From: CAZNPL01 sp964574815
GTDB lineage: Bacteria; Planctomycetota; Phycisphaerae; UBA1845
DNA length: 64,000 nt
Assembly: GCA_964574815.1 (NCBI GenBank)
Contig: CAZNPL010000035.1
Span: 1-64,000, forward strand
Direction: 5' to 3'
Shown one piece after another: positions 62,233-64,000 of this stretch. The position numbers and the translations under genes are program-made. The notes below the pieces were generated by a model that worked only from the letters and a program-made list of their open reading frames with translations, was not told where the DNA came from and did not search any database. Position 1 is the first letter of the stretch; every line of letters begins with the position of its first letter.

Positions 62233-63414
62233 TTACTGATCGGCGGTGATTTCCATGGCGAGCACCGTTACGTCGTCCTTGGGGAGCAGAGAGCCCTGCT
62301 GTTGGTCGAGACGCTCGGTGAGCCGCACTGCCATCTGGTTCACAGGCAGGTCGGCCATCGTGGCCAGTACCGCCCGGTGATCCCGGAATCCCCCGCGCTC
62401 TTCCGTACCCACACGCTTCAAGGCGTCCTCCAGGCCGTCGGTGAACAGGATCACCTTGTCACCGGGGCTCAGTTGCACCTCGGCCGTCGAGCATTCAAAC
62501 GTGGGAAAGAGCCCCATTAACCCGCCGGGCGACTTGAGTTCGCGGGCCTGTCCGTCGCGTGCAACCAGCAGCGGATACGGGTGCCCGCCGCGGGCGTAAC
62601 GCATCACGCCGGACCGCGTGTCGAAAAGGCAGTACAGGCCGGTGATGAACTGGCAGTTGGGAAGGCAGTATTGCGATAGGGCGTCGTTGAGCAGCTTCAA
62701 GGATTTATGCGGGTCCAGGACTCGGTACGCGTCGCCGTCGATTCGCCTGGTGACCATCGCCCGCTTCACGAACATGGTGAGCAGCCCTGCGGCCATGCCG
62801 TGGCCAACGGCGTCCATGATGTAGAAACCGATGTGCGATTCGTCGATTTGCTGGACGTCGAACATGTCGCCCGACACCCAGGACGCGGGGCGGTAGACTG
62901 TTGCGAAGCGCAGGGGACCGACCTGGGCCACGTCCCGCGGCAGGAAGTCGCGTTGCAGCCGGGAGGCCAGCCGCAATTCTTCGTCAAGTTCGCTGAAGTG
63001 TTTGTGCAGGCGGTTGCCGAGTTGCTGGACGCGTTCCAGCTCGCACTCGATCCTCCGAAGCTGTGCATGGAAGCGCGTCAGCGTGGACAGGCGGCGGGTG
63101 ATCTCCTCCTTCGAAACGTCTGCGCCCGTAAGGTCAACCAGAGCGCCCTCGGCAATGTGCAGTGCCGACTCCGCGCCACCGACGACGAGGGTCGGAACGC
63201 GACTGGACTCCAGCCAGCGAACAAACGAATCGGATTGCGAGAGGGTGCCGTCGTTACCGGCGGCCACCACCACCGCGTCGAAAACGTCCTCGCTCATCCG
63301 GCTCGAAACCGACTCGACGTCCGGCGCTTGATCCACGCGCCACTCACCGGTGGCCAGGATTTCCGTCACCCCCGCCGGCAGCGACTCCGTGTCCCCAACC
63401 AGTAGCACGTGCAT
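62233..63414 (-). CDS. Receiver-like SpoIIE-family serine phosphatase
   Basis: About 393 residues from ATG 63414 (MHVLLVGDTES). The N-terminal ~120 residues have an alpha/beta receiver-like pattern (VLLVGD, DAVVVAAGNDG, VPTLVVGG), but the aspartate normally phosphorylated is not obvious. A helical linker (IECELERVQQLGNRLHKHFS) leads to a SpoIIE/RsbU PP2C phosphatase: ASRLQRDFLP, VSGDMFDVQQI, FYIMDAVGHGMAAGLLTMF, KVILFTDGLEDA and LLPKDDVTVLAMEI. It probably dephosphorylates an anti-sigma factor antagonist; no such partner is adjacent. Confidence 0.83.
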   Translation of the reverse strand: MHVLLVGDTESLPAGVTEILATGEWRVDQAPDVESVSSRMSEDVFDAVVVAAGNDGTLSQSDSFVRWLESSRVPTLVVGGAESALHIAEGALVDLTGADVSKEEITRRLSTLTRFHAQLRRIECELERVQQLGNRLHKHFSELDEELRLASRLQRDFLPRDVAQVGPLRFATVYRPASWVSGDMFDVQQIDESHIGFYIMDAVGHGMAAGLLTMFVKRAMVTRRIDGDAYRVLDPHKSLKLLNDALSQYCLPNCQFITGLYCLFDTRSGVMRYARGGHPYPLLVARDGQARELKSPGGLMGLFPTFECSTAEVQLSPGDKVILFTDGLEDALKRVGTEERGGFRDHRAVLATMADLPVNQMAVRLTERLDQQQGSLLPKDDVTVLAMEITADQ

Positions 63415-63514
63415 GTGATCACGTCCCGTTATCGCGTGTCGCGCGGTGCCCCCGCGCAGTCCCTTATCGGGCCGACCCCGGGTCAATCAGACCGGACGAT
63501 GGTGCGTCGGATGT

Positions 63515-64000
63515 TTACCGGGAGCGCTTTAGAACGGACTGAGGAATATCGACGGGGTCCCCGGCCTCGATGTCGTAACGCTGCAAGGTGCCCGCCTTGA
63601 CCTCCAGAACGTACCGATAGGCCACACCAGGCCGGTGTGCCCTTTCGTCAAGGGCCTTCATGGTCATGACGCGGACGATCTTCATGTCTTCGTCGATGTA
63701 GGCGATGTCGAGGTCGATGATGGTGTTCCTCATCCAGAAGCCGCGGTACTGGTCGCGTTGGAAGATGAACAGCATACCCCGCTCCCGGCCGTCGCCAAGC
63801 GGTGTCATTTCTTCGGCCGTGACGAACATGAGGCCCTTGAGTCGTTCATCGTCGTCGTCCGCGATCCAGGCGTGGACGGTCAGGTCTTCGATGTGCACGT
63901 CGGTAAGGCCGAGCTTGTCCAGCTCGTTAGGCTCGTTGGGAGCGCAGCTACCGAGTCCGAACATTCCGGTCATTGCGATCAGGGCCAGCAGCGCTTTCAC
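63515..64000 (-). CDS. DUF192-family lipoprotein (start at window edge)
   Basis: A frame of 161 residues ending at 63515 and starting with GTG at the very last base of the window, so an earlier start outside is possible. A lipoprotein-type signal (LLALIAMTGMFGLGSC) is followed by the DUF192 signatures: ERLKGLMFVTAEEM, GMLFIFQRDQYRGFWMRNTI, DLDIAYIDEDMKIV and YVLEVKAGTL. DUF192 proteins form small beta-barrels of unknown function. It is the last gene on the right. Confidence 0.82.
   Translation of the reverse strand: MKALLALIAMTGMFGLGSCAPNEPNELDKLGLTDVHIEDLTVHAWIADDDDERLKGLMFVTAEEMTPLGDGRERGMLFIFQRDQYRGFWMRNTIIDLDIAYIDEDMKIVRVMTMKALDERAHRPGVAYRYVLEVKAGTLQRYDIEAGDPVDIPQSVLKRSR

Overview
The window is GC-rich, with dispersed single genes and short operons. 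It looks like a chromosomal segment of a member of the Planctomycetota, plausibly of the Phycisphaerae type. This is inferred from gene content: dockerin-type EF-hand pairs on secreted proteins, an IPTL-CTERM protein, secreted Calx-beta/beta-helix and collagen-like proteins, a TIGR02999-like ECF sigma factor translationally coupled to a TPR-containing Ser/Thr kinase, an oversized GreA-family protein, and a secretin-like Planctomycete family now decayed. No rRNA or taxonomic marker is present, so the assignment is an inference.

Region 1 (1-12,048) is a polymorphic-toxin locus. The C-terminal part of an RHS protein (it starts before the window) is followed by a candidate immunity gene, then by a stack of displaced RHS tips. 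Each tip repeats the last part of the RHS core, carries a different C-terminal toxin-like domain and is followed by its own small gene. Two toxin domains in the array are homologous to each other, and the two genes behind them are homologous too, which ties toxin to immunity gene. One unit is degenerate, and the last tip is cut off and runs into an oppositely oriented dockerin-protein gene.

Region 2 (12,034-25,124) holds that dockerin gene and a 1.4-kb gene-free stretch with several short-repeat types. It then has a PAC2-family gene and a group around an FeS photolyase/cryptochrome: an SDR without the usual Tyr, a renalase-like flavoprotein, a SpoIIE phosphatase and a DCC thiol protein. It ends with a large secreted protein that joins an NHL beta-propeller to 18 CXXCH heme motifs.

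Region 3 (25,294-40,000) has tRNA-Val(UAC), tRNA-Cys(GCA), a collagen-like Cys-rich lipoprotein, a P-loop ATPase, a membrane coiled-coil protein, larC, a long GreA-family protein, an AmmeMemoRadiSam radical SAM enzyme, a G8-like secreted protein, a decayed secretin-like gene and glnA (type I, with no adenylylation Tyr).

Region 4 (40,165-45,661) is a co-oriented polysaccharide/glycolipid set: a GT39-like membrane glycosyltransferase, a GT4 glycosyltransferase, a Wzx-like flippase and a membrane-anchored beta-propeller related to glycan-processing enzymes.

Region 5 (45,866-64,000) is rich in large exported proteins. They include a Cys-rich protein built on a 96-bp tandem repeat and ending in an IPTL-CTERM tail, a beta-helix/Calx-beta protein, and a three-gene operon encoding a spike-like protein, a trypsin-like protease and a dockerin protein. 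These are interleaved with a thioesterase, the ECF sigma factor/kinase pair, prfA, a response-regulator-like SpoIIE phosphatase and a DUF192 lipoprotein.
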